Positions 46,926-57,900 of a DNA stretch of 64,000 nt are shown here, in pieces. The position numbers and the translations under genes were made by a program. The notes below the pieces were generated by a model. It did not search any database. It was not told the DNA's origin and saw nothing but the letters and a program-made list of their open reading frames with translations. Each line of letters opens with the position of its first letter. The stretch's first letter is position 1. Origin of the DNA: Emiliania huxleyi CCMP1516 (lineage: Eukaryota; Haptophyta; Isochrysidales; Noelaerhabdaceae); the NCBI RefSeq assembly GCF_000372725.1, contig NW_005198966.1, forward strand, positions 764,459 through 828,458. The letters are read 5' to 3'.

Positions 46926-47557
46926 CCGCGGCGATACGCTCGGTGCGCCTGATACGCCGCGCCCAAAAGAGTCGTTCCGTCGAGCCGCCCTCGTCGTGCG
47001 GGACGCACGCAGGAAAGAGATACGTGCAGCAGATGAATTCACTCGCGGGCTGCCTCGCACGACACTGGGCACGGGACTGCGCAGGACTGCGCAAGAAAGA
47101 GAATTTACCACCAGCTCCCTCAGAAAGAGAATTTCACAACGAAAGTCCCTCTTGTTTTACAACCAAACTCCCTCGCATGACACTAGGCACGGGATTGGCG
47201 CGCACTGGCACTACATGTAACACAGGTACACCAGGCGCTGCGCTGTCGCTCTGTCCCCCCGTCGAGCACGCCCTCGTTCCGTGCTTCGTTGTGACCCACC
47301 CACCCTGTCCCACGTGATCAGTGTCTACAGATGGAGGGGAGAGTATCTTTGGCTCACGCCAGGGCGCTCGTTGCTCCTCCGTCTCCTTGAACCGACGAAC
47401 GTGCATCGACAACCGATGGCTACTTCCTAATTGCCGATCTCATCGCGATCCGCCCGTCTGTGCATCCAGTACCTATGCATCCACTATCGTCGTTGTGAGC
47501 CCACCGCCGTCGACGCCGACTCGTCGGACGAGGACGCGCGAACGAGACGCCGCAACA
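46926..47557. other. Divergent promoter region with repeated 5'-flank motifs
   Basis: AAAGAGAATTT occurs twice (about 47096-47106 and 47124-47134). GACACTGGGCACGGGACTG (about 47061-47079) and GACACTAGGCACGGGATTGG (about 47169-47188) are related copies of the dispersed 5'-flank repeat also found at 25540-25576. The region lies between the MFS gene (-) and the cellulase gene (+), so these may be shared promoter elements. Confidence 0.5.
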
Positions 47558-48453
47558 ATGCCACGCGATGCCGTGCTCACCGCGCTCCTCCTCGTCGAGG
47601 CGCCGTTACACTGCTCACTGCCGCAAAGGAGATTCGCCGCGCCCCTCGACCAGTGTCTTGCCCCCTCAGCCGGCAGCGCGACCAACAACGACACGAGTTG
47701 CCTCACCCACAGCGTCACGACTGTGTCCCTCTCAGGTGACCACTGGGACAGCGGGCTCGTCTCAAGCGACAACGCCACCCTTCTCGGAAGCTCTTGCCGG
47801 CTCCCGCTTGCGGGCTCTGCAAGCTGGTTCGTGCCTTGCGCACTGCCCCAAGAACACCCGCCCCTGGCCCAACAAGTGCACCTGGAAGGGATGCAGCGGG
47901 TGTACGCCCTACTGCCAGCCTCCAGCCGCATCGCCTTCACCCGGGCCGGCGCCATCGCCGTCGCCCCCAGCGGTGTGCAAGGCATACTGTGAGTACAAGA
48001 CGCAGGCCTGGGATGCCAAGTGCACCTGGGGGGGCTGCAGTGGGTGCTCGCCGTGTCCGCCTCCGTCTTCCGCTGGCGCGATATCACCGCCTCCTCCCCC
48101 CCTGCCGCCGCCGCCGCCCTCACCGTCGCCCTCAGCCTCGCACTCCCCGCCGCCTCCGTCCGCCTCGCCGTCGCCGCCGCCGCCGTCCGCCTCGCCGGCC
48201 GGGCCGGCGCCATCGCCGTCGCCCCCAACGGTGTGTAGGTCATTCTGTGAGTACAAGACGCAGGCCTGGGATGCCAAGTGCACCTGGGGGGGCTGCAGTG
48301 GGTGCTCGCCGTGTCCGCCTCCGTCTTCCGCTGGCGCGATGTCACCGCCTCCCCCCCTGCCGCCGCCGCCGCCCTCACCCTCGCCACCCCCGCCGCCTCC
48401 GTCCGCCTCGCTATCGCTGTCGCCACCACCTCCACCGCCGTCACCGCCACCGT

Positions 48454-48493
<40 letters not shown>

Positions 48494-50623
48494 TCCCTCC
48501 GCCTCACCGTCGCCACCGTCGCCATCGACAGCCCTCACGCCGCCGCCGCCAGCCGCCAGCTCCGCCTCATGCAACCGGCACTGCAATCGTAAGACGCAGT
48601 TGTGGACGGGCAGCAGGGGCAAGTGCACCTGGAGGGGCTGCAATGGGTGCTCGCCGTGTCCGCCTCCGTCTTCCGCTGGCGCGATGTCACCGCCTCCTCC
48701 CCCCCTGCCGCCGCCGCCGCCCTCACCGTCGCCCTCAGCCTCGCCCCCCCCGCCGCCTCCGTCCGCCTCGCCGTCGCCGCCGCCGCCGTCCGCCTCGCCG
48801 TCGCCGCCGCCACCTCCACCGCCGCCGACACCGCCTCCTACGCCGGCATGCGACTGGCAGTGCTACCTTGATCGGTATGCAGATCTGCGGGCTGCGTTTG
48901 GGGCAACAAATGTGGAAGCGGCGGCGGCACACTACGAAAATCATGGAAGTGGCGAAGGCCGAGACTGTACATGCCCACCGGCATCGGCAGGGGACCCAGC
49001 GCCGGCACTGCCTCCGCCCCCCTCCGCCTCGCCGTCGCCGCCGCCGCCGTCCGCCTCGCCGTCGCCGCCGCCTGCGTCCGCCTCGCCGTCGCTGCCGCCG
49101 CCATCCGCCTCGCCGTCGCCGCCGCCTCCCACCGCCTCGCCGTCGGTGCCTCCCTCCGCAGCTGCTCTTCTCGCAGATCTGGGGCCCGGAATAAACATTG
49201 GCGCATGGTCGCTGCAGGTATGCATGACGGTGCTTACAAATGGCTCGTTCCGACGCGATATCTGGATACCGGACAACGCAACGGAGTCGTGTCCAACGCA
49301 AGACGACTACTTTGGGCTCGCTGCGCGGCTCGGACACGTGCGCATAGGCAGCTACGCCGCGGCGGAACTGCTCAACTTCACCGAGTGCAGAGCCACGACG
49401 TTCCGGCCGTCGGGTGGTGATGATGGCCAAGCGGAGGCCAGCGCTCGGATCCGCACCGGCCAACGGTGCTTACAAATGGCTCGTTCCGACGCGGGCGAAG
49501 CAAGCTCAAGCGAAGCAGGTCCGACGGACCGAGATGGTTGCGGAGTCAGGAATTCATCGAGCACGTACTCACTGCTGAAGGAGCATGTACAAATGGCGCT
49601 CCGGGCGGGGCTGAAGGTGGTCCTCAACCCGCTCCACCTCGTGTGGAGTTTGGACATCAATGAGCAGACGCTGCGCTGGGTGTGGGCCACCGTGCTGGAG
49701 GATTTCCCGCTGGACGAGTTCCCGGCGGACAAGGTGGCCTTCGAGATGATAAACGAACCCGGCCAGTGGGGCACACATGCCCCGCTCCCTCGCCCTTTTT
49801 CGCGGCTCCTGCCTGGCCTTGTCTCCCAAATCCACGCAGCGCAGCCGTCTCGCCTGGTCATCTTGCCGGGCGAGATGGGCCGACGCTGCGACCGCGAGCC
49901 CAGCATGCCCTGGTATTTGAGTAGCAGCGAGGGGCTCCTCCTGGACGCCGAGGCGCTAAACCAGTTCGTGTCGTGGCCACATCCCGTTGCCGCTACGTTC
50001 CACTACTACGACCCGAGAAGCTTTACCGCGCACACGGGCGTGATCGACGAGACCTGGGAAGTCGAGGAAAGCGCGGACATGATTCACGAGAAATTCGCTT
50101 CCATCCGAGCCGCGATCAAACTCCCTGTCTGTGCGTGCTCGCCTCTCACACTCGCCTCTCACACTCGCCTCTCACGCCCCCCCCCCCCCCTGCACGCTAA
50201 CGGTAACGCAACCACACCGTCCCTGTCGCAGATTTGGGCGAGACGGGCGTGAATATAGACTTCGTGCACAAAGATCACGCAGTCGACTGGATTCTCACGG
50301 TTCGCGATGCCGCCGAGAGAAACCAGTTTCAGTGGGCTTACTGGGTCTATCAAACGGGCCTGAAGCGAGCCGTCACCCACTTCGAGCCGGAGACGCGTCT
50401 TCGCGAGTGGGACTGCAGCCCGATGCTAACAGCCTTATTTGGCCGACAGCTAAACACCACCTCGGAGTCCGACTGCCCTGACCGCAACGAGCAGGTTCCT
50501 TTCGTTCCCCCAACTGGGGTGTGTGATGATATGGCGCCTGGGCTGAGGACACAGTATGTGTCGGAGCCGTCCGTCTTTCTGCCCGCCCGCCCGTGGGCTA
50601 AGACCTGTGTCGATGACGAATGA
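47558..50623 (+). CDS. Secreted GH5 cellulase-type glycoside hydrolase with four Cys-rich modules
   Basis: ATG 47558 gives a signal-type leader (MPRDAVLTALLLVEAPLHCS). A short intron near 47735-47800 would then join it to the long frame, which itself could start at ATG 47568. Four Cys-rich modules of the pattern C-x3-C...W..KCTW.GC.GC.PC follow (near 47850, 47975, 48240 and 48580), separated by long Pro/Ser linkers. Next is a CDWQCYLDRYADLRAAFGAT module (about 48850). The catalytic domain (about 49170-50623) has GPGINIGAWSLQ, VAFEMINEPGQWG with the acid/base Glu at 49755-49757, and ATFHYYDPRSFT. The GT-AG intron 50131-50231 restores LPVYLGETGV with the nucleophile Glu at 50240-50242. GH5 enzymes cleave beta-1,4 glucans or mannans. 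The Cys-rich modules probably bind carbohydrate. The role may be in scale or cell-wall remodelling or in digesting prey; that is inference. Confidence 0.8.
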
Positions 50624-51305
50624 AACGACACAAGCAGAGGCGCCTGCACGGTGACTCTCTGTGTGTACGACATGGTGTACGCATACGTACTTTTATCTCT
50701 CTCTCTCTCTCTCTGTGGTGAATCGTGCGTGTGCGAGAGAGTTTTGTCCTAAAATCCGTTCTTTTTCTTGATGACGGAGGAGGCGTCTTTTTCTTTTCCC
50801 TTACCTTCCCAGACGCGCCGCCCTCGGCGTCATACGCGCCAATCAATTTTGGTTTCTTCTTCACGACGGGCAAGCTCGGCGTGGCGAAGGTAAGCGAATA
50901 AAAGTGTGAAAAGACGCCTGCGTGAGGCGGTTTTCCGATATGATAACCCAATTCGCATTCCTTCGTGTACGGCTTTATGAAACTGGTGAGCAAAATCGGG
51001 CACTGGAGGCGGCGCGCGGGCAGAGCCTCTTGCGTATCCGCGCGAGCGTATGGCATATGGCGTAAAGTATCCGCGGCTGGGACGCACAGGCACGAGGCAG
51101 TATACATGTAGGCGAAAAAAAATTCGCTCGCAACGCCACGCGGGCAAAACAACACATGCATGCTAACCATGAGGACACTGAACCACAAGAGCGAGCGTAA
51201 CGGTGACACGGGATATGCACATGCCTACGTGCTAAAACTATGAAATGGTGCGGGTCCCGCCCCAATTGGTGCGCTGCCACAGTGGCGCTCTTGACAGATA
51301 CGTGA
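50624..51305. other. Intergenic region with a possible isolated exon
   Basis: A CT microsatellite is at 50696-50715. The segment 50812-50889 is flanked on the plus strand by a pyrimidine-rich CCCAG acceptor and an AAG-GTAAGC donor and reads APPSASYAPINFGFFFTTGK. On the minus strand it reads SLPVVKKKPKLIGAYDAEGG before GTAAGGG. Strand and gene are undecided. Confidence 0.3.
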
Positions 51306-52602
51306 TCACAGAGTTTCGCCCGAACCCTCCACGCGTGGCTCGCCCGTCGGCGCGTCATCCTCCCCCTTCGTCCCCAGGCACTTGAGGAGGCACTGGCGGA
51401 GTGGCTGGCGGCGGGCGGGCGCGCCGGCGCACGCGTCCTCCGGCAGCTCTGGCCGCACGAAAAAGTCTGCGATGCGCGCGAGTGCCGGCCTCGCCTTGAC
51501 TGGGTCGAGCATGAAGAAGTGGTCTCCGGGCGCGACGCGCTTGGCGACTGTGGTGCACGAGCGCGAGACGGGTGTGCCGCCGCGCGAGAGCGTGATGACG
51601 ATCCGCTTGAGGATCCACGCTGGCCACGACATGTCCACCTCCGTCGCGGGGAAGAGGGGCGAGAGTGCGTTCTCCACGCGGTCGTAGCCCGAGGCCTGCT
51701 CGCGGTACGCGGAGATGATGTAGAGGGTGGGGCAGTGCAGCGTGAGGTCGTCCGAGTGGAGCGTCGCGTGCGCGACGAGTGCGTTGTTCCACGCCTCGCT
51801 CAGCTGCGACAGCGGCGCGACAGGCGCGCCCTGCGCGACGCAAAAGTCGTGCATCCTGCCCATGAGCGGCGGCACCGGCACGAGCATCCTCACCCACAGG
51901 TCGGCGAGGTTGGGCGCGAAGTGCATCGGCATCACGATCCGCTCGAAGGGCTCGACGACCGCGAGCCGAGCCACCTCGCGCCCCTGATCCTCGAGGACCT
52001 TAGCGGTGGCGACCGCGACGCAGCCTCCCCACGAGAAGCCGAGGAGACGCAGCGGCCCGGTCGCCTGCGGGGGGGGGGAGGGGGGGCGGGGCGAGGTGTG
52101 AGGCGGACCCTTCCGCCCGCTGGCGGTGAGGCGCGGGGACTTGGCTGCTTCCGCATCGCCGCGCCCAAAGATGGGCAGGCGCCCACGGCATTCGGGTGCA
52201 GGCCCCGGTGCGCGGGCGGGCAGTGCGCGCGTGTGTGTGTGTGTGTGTGTGTGATGTGGTGAGGTGCGAGGAGGTGCGCGAGGCGCGCCTGCAGAGCGTT
52301 GATGGCGGTGGCGAGGTGCGAGGCGAGGTTCGCCATCGTGAAGGCGCGGCCAAGCCTAAGAAAGGGGAAAGCTGGGCCATCAGAGCAAGATGGCGGCGGC
52401 ACGGCATCTTCTTCTGTCGGCCGCGCCCGCAGCCGTGCTTGACGAGGAGCTGTAGGCAAGGCAGTCCGATCACGTTGAAGGGCAGCGCGCGGCACAGCTC
52501 CGGGAACTCGATCCCGACCACGCCCGGGATGCCGGCAAAGTAAAACACCGTCTCGCGCCCTGGCACGACCTCGTCGCTCCGCACGGGCGTTGAGACGCTC
52601 AT
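51306..52602 (-). CDS. Thioesterase (alpha/beta hydrolase), probably the PKS release domain
   Basis: From ATG 52602-52600 the first block reads SVSTPVRSDEVVPGRETVFY, then FAGIPGVVGIEFPELCRALP, a thioesterase start. A second block (about 52345-52265) reads FTMANLASHLATAINALQA. The third (about 52075-51306) reads GPLRLLGFSWGGCVAVATAK, where GFSWGG is the GxSxG nucleophile motif, and later VAPGDHFFMLDPV with the catalytic His. Introns hold a G run and a TG microsatellite (52226-52253). The order and spacing fit the thioesterases that end PKS and NRPS lines. The preceding GAGCAG just before the ATG is a good acceptor, and the PKS last ACP ends only 200 bp upstream, so this may be the terminal domain of the same protein rather than a separate type II enzyme. 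Confidence 0.75.
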
Positions 52603-52802
52603 AGCGCCTGCTCACAGCCAGGAGGCGTGAAGAGACGCTGTCCGGCGCCCGCCGGCGGGGAGACGCTTCTTGTCGCGCCGAGCATGTCCCACGTCGGAAG
52701 CTGCAGCAGCGGGTTCGAGCACCGCGCACCCGCCCTCCCCGCCAGCCAGCCGCCGCCGCGGCCCGCGGCGCACTCGGACTCCTGAGGGGCAGACTTGTGG
52801 GA

Positions 52803-54970
52803 TCAACGAGGGGACGACTGCGAGTGGTGCTGCATGTGCGAGCTCCGCGGCGCCTTCTCGGCCATCGCGGAGGCGACCAGCGCGGCGAGGGCGCGCGGGG
52901 TGCCCAGCTCCTCGAGGATGTCCAGCGAGAGGGAGACACCCGTCTGGGCGGTGCAGCGGCTGACCAGCTCGCCCGCCGCGAGCGAGTCGATCCCGGCCTC
53001 GAGCAGGGGCGAGTCCTCGTCGAGGGTGCGCCCGTCGCCGCCGCACAGCTCGCGCAGCTCGGCCAGCAGCGAGCCGAGCACCAGCCGCTCCCGCTCCGCT
53101 GCGCTGGCGCCGAGGAGACCCCACGGCCCGACGGCAGGGCCGCGCGCAGCAGAGCCGCCAGCCGACGCAAAGTTCCACTCGACGGGCGGCTCCGTATGCG
53201 GGCCCGGCCAATGCTGCTGCGGCGGCGTGTCGGCGCCCGAGGAGCCGCCCCCGCCCGAGGCGGAGGAGGAGGACCAGCAGTTGGTGTCCGTCGCCTACAA
53301 ACAGGGAAGCCGTCCAGTCAGAGACAGACAGTTGCGCGCAGCAGCAGCAGGTGTCCAACGCCTCAGTCTCGTCGAGGCGGGTGTCCGCGTCGTCGCCCTT
53401 GCCCGAGCGTGCGAGCCACATGATGTTCTCCTCCACGAACCGCATCACCTCGGCGCTGCGCGCCTCCTCGTCGGGGGAGGCCACCGCCTTGCTCCGAAGC
53501 GGCGTACCAACCAGACGGCCAACTTGCTGGGCGGCGAAAGCGGCAAGGCGAGAGCCGTCGCCGTCGGCGGCGCCGGATGTGACAAGGGCGAGGGGGAAAC
53601 GGCGGCGCAAGTAGGCTGGCCTACCCACCCCGCTGGCCCCGAGGTGCGGCGAAGCGTGCTCCTCCTCCGCGCCCGACGCGGCGGACGATGCTGCGCAGAG
53701 CAGCTGCGCGATCGTGCCGCTGTAGCCAAACGAGTCAACCGCGCCACGCGCCACCACCCCGGCGCCACCGCCGCCGCACACAGCCGGCGCGTTCTGCGCG
53801 GCAAACGCGCAGCCGCCGCTCGAGTCAGCCGACAGCACGTGCGGATTGAGCACACGCAGCTGCGCGTTGGGGGCTGCCTGCCGCACGCGCAGGCCTGCTA
53901 GCAGCTTCAGCAAGCCGGTGAGTCCGGCGGCGGGCTCCGCGTGACCCATGCACGCCTTGATGCTGCTCAGCGGCAGCCCCGCGCCGCCGGGCGCGCGGCC
54001 ATCGACCACCGCCGCCGCCAGCGAGCGCACCTCGATCGGGTCGCCGAGCGGCGTGCCGTTGGCTTGCGCTTCCACCAGTGCCAGCTCAGCCGGCAGCACC
54101 GCAGCCGCGGCGAGCGCGCGCAGAAAGAGCTCGCGCTGCGCCTGCCCGCTCGGCGCCGTCAGGCTCGCGCTCTTTCCGTCCTGGCCGACGGCGCCGCCGA
54201 GCACGACAGGCGAATCGACCCGCGACGACCTCGCACCCGCAGCCAAACTGCCAGCCGACTCGAGCGCGCAAGCTAGGCACGCCTCGGCGCGCGCGTAGCC
54301 GTCCGCGCGCGCGTCGAAGGTGTGGCAGCGGCCTCGCGCGGACAGCATCCCCGCCGTCGCAAACGTCACCGACACGCCCGGCAGCAGCATCAGGCTCACC
54401 CCCGCCACCAGCGCAGACGGGCACTCGTCCCGCTGCAGCGCCCCCGCCGCGCCGTGCGCTGCGACCAGCGCCGCCGAGCAGGCGGTGTCGTACGAGACGC
54501 ACGGGCCGTGCAGCCCGAGCGCAAACGAGAGCCGGCCCGACGCGATCGAGTGGCTGCTCCCCGTGGCCGCGTACACGCTCCTCCCAACCGGCGACCCGCG
54601 CAGCACCTCGGCCCAGTCCGCCGCGGCGATGCCCACAAACACGCCCGTCAGGCTGCCCGCGAGCGCCTCGCGGCCCTGCCCCGACGCGTGCAGCGCCTCG
54701 TAGCCGTGCTCGAGCAGCAGCCGCTGCTGCGGGTCCATCGCCGCCGCCTCGGCGGGCGAGACGCCAAAGGCGGCGTTGTCGAAGCAGTCGGCGTCTCGCA
54801 CGAACCCGCCGTGGCTGGCGCGCTGCCCCACGAGGCCGTCCGGCATGCCTTGCTGCCGCCACGACCAGCGCTCGGACGGCACCTCGCCGACGGTGTCGGC
54901 GGCGGCCCGGATCATGCGGAGGGCCGAAGCAACGGACGAGGTCCCCGAAGGCAGAGCCGCACTCCACCCT
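52803..54970 (-). other. PKS terminal module: KS with altered active site, linker, ACP
   Basis: The KS (about 54970-53690) keeps DTACSA (Cys3166) and KACMGHAE, but the EAHGTGT motif reads EAQANGT (Gln3304 at 54066-54064). A linker of about 110 residues with LRRRFPLALVTSG follows. The last exon (about 53300-52803) has a linker and an ACP with LLEAGIDSLAAGELVSRC. No tailoring domain is present. The terminal KS is probably non-elongating. Confidence 0.8.
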
Positions 54971-57900
54971 GTGGCGTGACACGGCAGCCGTTGCGGCTGC
55001 GGAGACGGGGAGGCGGCGGGCGGGTCTCGAACGGTGGCAGCGGCCGTCGGCTCTGCGAAGAAGTCTGCGAGGCAGCGGCCGGTTGGATAGTCAAAGACGA
55101 GCGTGCTGGGCAAGCTTCGCCCCGACGCCTGCTGCAGCTGGTTGCCGAGCTCGACCGCTCCAAGCGAGTCGAGCCCCGCCTCCATGAGCGGCGCGTCAGC
55201 GTCCACGCCTCTGCCGATGGTCGACTCGAGCGACTCCATGATCATCTCGAGCGTCACGACGCGGCGCTCCGACGCGTCGCCGACGGCCGCAAACGGTCTC
55301 CTGCGGGAGGAGAAGCCCTGCAGCAGTGGCGGCACCGCGGGCATGAAGCTTAGAAACTTGCCCCAAGACAGCACGACCAAGCTCAACAGTGCCGGAGCTC
55401 CCGGTAGCAGCGCCGCACGGAACGCCGTCGCGCCCTGCTCCAGCCCGATCAAGCCCATGCCCGACGCCTGGATGCGCGCGTTGACCGAGCTGTTTGCGGC
55501 CATGCCGACGTCCGCCCAGGGGCCCCACTGCACGCTCGACGCCGCCTGGCCGCGCTGCCGCCGACACACGCCAAGCGAGTCGAGGCAGCCGTTCGCCGCG
55601 CCGTAGTTGGACTGCCCGCCGCCGCCAATCAGCGCCGCGATGGACGAGAAGAGCACGCACGCGTCGAGTGGCGCCGCGGCGCACGCGCGCTGCAGGCCCC
55701 AAGCTCCGTGCACCTTTGGTGCGTACACCCGGCGGAGCGTGCTCGCCGTCTGCGCGCGCAGCAACCCGTCGGAGAGGACGCCCGCCGCGTGCCACAAGCC
55801 CGCGAGCGGACGCGTGTCGCCGCTCTGTGCCGCGCTCACCAGGCGGCGGATGTCAGCCAGCTCCGCCGCGTCGGCGCGCGCCACGCACACGGAGCAATCC
55901 CGCACCGACTCCCGCAGCCACGCTCCGTCCCACGCCCCGTCCTCCCGCGGCACCGCGCCGCCGCGCGCTGCGAGCACAACAGTGGAGGCCCCGCCCGCTG
56001 CCAGCCACCGGCCGGTCAGCAAGCCGAGCCCGCCAGTGCCGCCAGAGAGCAGATGCGTCGCGCGCGGCGGCGCGGTGGCGGTGGATGGGATGCGGATGAC
56101 CACCTTGCCGGTGTTTGTGCCGGCCTGCAGGGTGCGGAACGCCGAGAGCAAACCGCTCTCCATCGCGAAGCTCTGCAGCGGGAGCCCGTGCAGCACGCGC
56201 GCCGCGGCGCGTGCAGACAGCAGCTGAAGCGTGCCCCGCATCCACACCGGCGTCTGCTCGATCGTGCTGTCGAGCGCGATTGCAACGTAGCGAGCTGCCG
56301 ACGCGCTCCGCTGCCGCTCCGCACTCCACACCGCGCGCTTGCCAATCTCGCACAAGCAGCCGCCCTCGCCCAACAACGCAAACGAGCCAGCGATGAAGTC
56401 GGCAGACAGACTGTTGAGCACGAAGCTCAGCCGCGACGCGCCGAGCAGCGCCGCCGCGCCAACGACAAAGGCGCCGCCGTCGCGCGAGCTGAGCGTCTCG
56501 CCACGCAGAGCCACGCCGTGCAAGTACCAGCAGTGCTTGTACGGCCGACCGACCGTCACGCTTGCGCGTGCGCCTATCCAACGCGCGTAGTCGCCCGCGG
56601 CGAGGCCAACTCCGCCCGCGCCCGCTTGCAGCAACGCGTGGTGGCCCGCGCGAGGCCGCGACGCGAGGAGAGACGTGTGGACTGTGCACCACGTCGTCGG
56701 CAGGGTGCACGCCTGCTCGAACGAGAGCGAATCGTCGATCGCCGCCATCAGCCGCGAATCGCTCACCGCAACCGACGCGAGCGCCGCCAAGCCGTGACCG
56801 AGCACAGCGCCTCCCACGCACAAGTGCGGCGCGCCGGCGCCGCAGCGAACCACGTCCGCAGCGCAGTCGGAGCCGGGAGGGCCGGGGTCGCCCGGGTACA
56901 CGCCCAGCACGTTGAGCACGTCCCGAAAGTTGAGGCCGACCGCGCGCACGCGCAGCTCGACGTCTCCGCCTGCCGGCGCGGAGCTCTGCTCGGCCTGCGG
57001 CACGACCCGCAAGTTCGACACGGCGCCGCGCGCGTCGAAGTGCATCCGGACAGGCCCGCTGACTGAGCCGGCCGCCTCGGCCAGCCGCGGCACGTGGAGG
57101 GCACCGCAAGTGATGGCCACCTCAGGCTCGGTAGCGCCGGAATAGCCGAGCCCGAGCAGTGCGGCGGCGGCCGTCGAGCCAGCCGCTCCCGCCTGCTCCG
57201 CATCGAGGCCGACGACCGGCAGGCGGCAGGCCGGCGCCTCGGACCGGACCTGCCTCGCAAAGCCAACCATGCCTGCGTGCGACGACCCGCCGGACCCGCC
57301 CGACGCCCAAGCCGCGACCGCGTGCCTCGTCAGCAGCCAGACTGGCAGCGCGGCCCGGGCGGTGTGCGCCCGCACGACGTCAAAAGCCGCTGCCATCACC
57401 GCAAGGGAGTCGTGGTCGTCGCCCGCGGCGGCGACCCCGCCGGCGAAAGCAAGCGAGCGATGGCCGCCCGCCTCCGCCCCGCAAGCGGCGACCGTGTCGG
57501 AGTCGCCGGACGCCGCGCCGGGCGTGGACAGCACCAGCAAGGAGGATGCCGCCTCGGGGTCGGCGGCGGCGGGCTGCTCACGCGCCTCCCACGCTGTCAC
57601 GTACAAGTGCCGCCTCGGCGCCGCCGCCTGCGTGGCGGCGCCCGCCTTGAGGGCTCGTGTCTCGAAGCCCGACAAGCGCGCGCCGCTGCCGCCGAGACGG
57701 CTCAAGCAATCGAGAGCAACAACCGACGTGCTCTCCCCAAACCGCTCCGCCACCGGGCACAAGCGGCCGCGTGCGCTGCGCAGCGCCGCGGTCTCAACCG
57801 AGAACGGCAGCCGCACCTCCGATGGCGTGTCGGCATCAAACAGCGCCGTCAGCTGCAGCGCGCCGTCCAAATCGGCGGGGTGCACAGCGGTGCCCTGCAA

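Noticed and set aside
52612-53300. Continuation of the PKS frame past 53340 to a stop at 52612
   Set aside because: After the phrase ADTRLDETEALDT the frame turns into Arg/Ala-rich sequence without PKS motifs, while a clear ACP lies in another frame. An intron near 53345-53300 explains this better.
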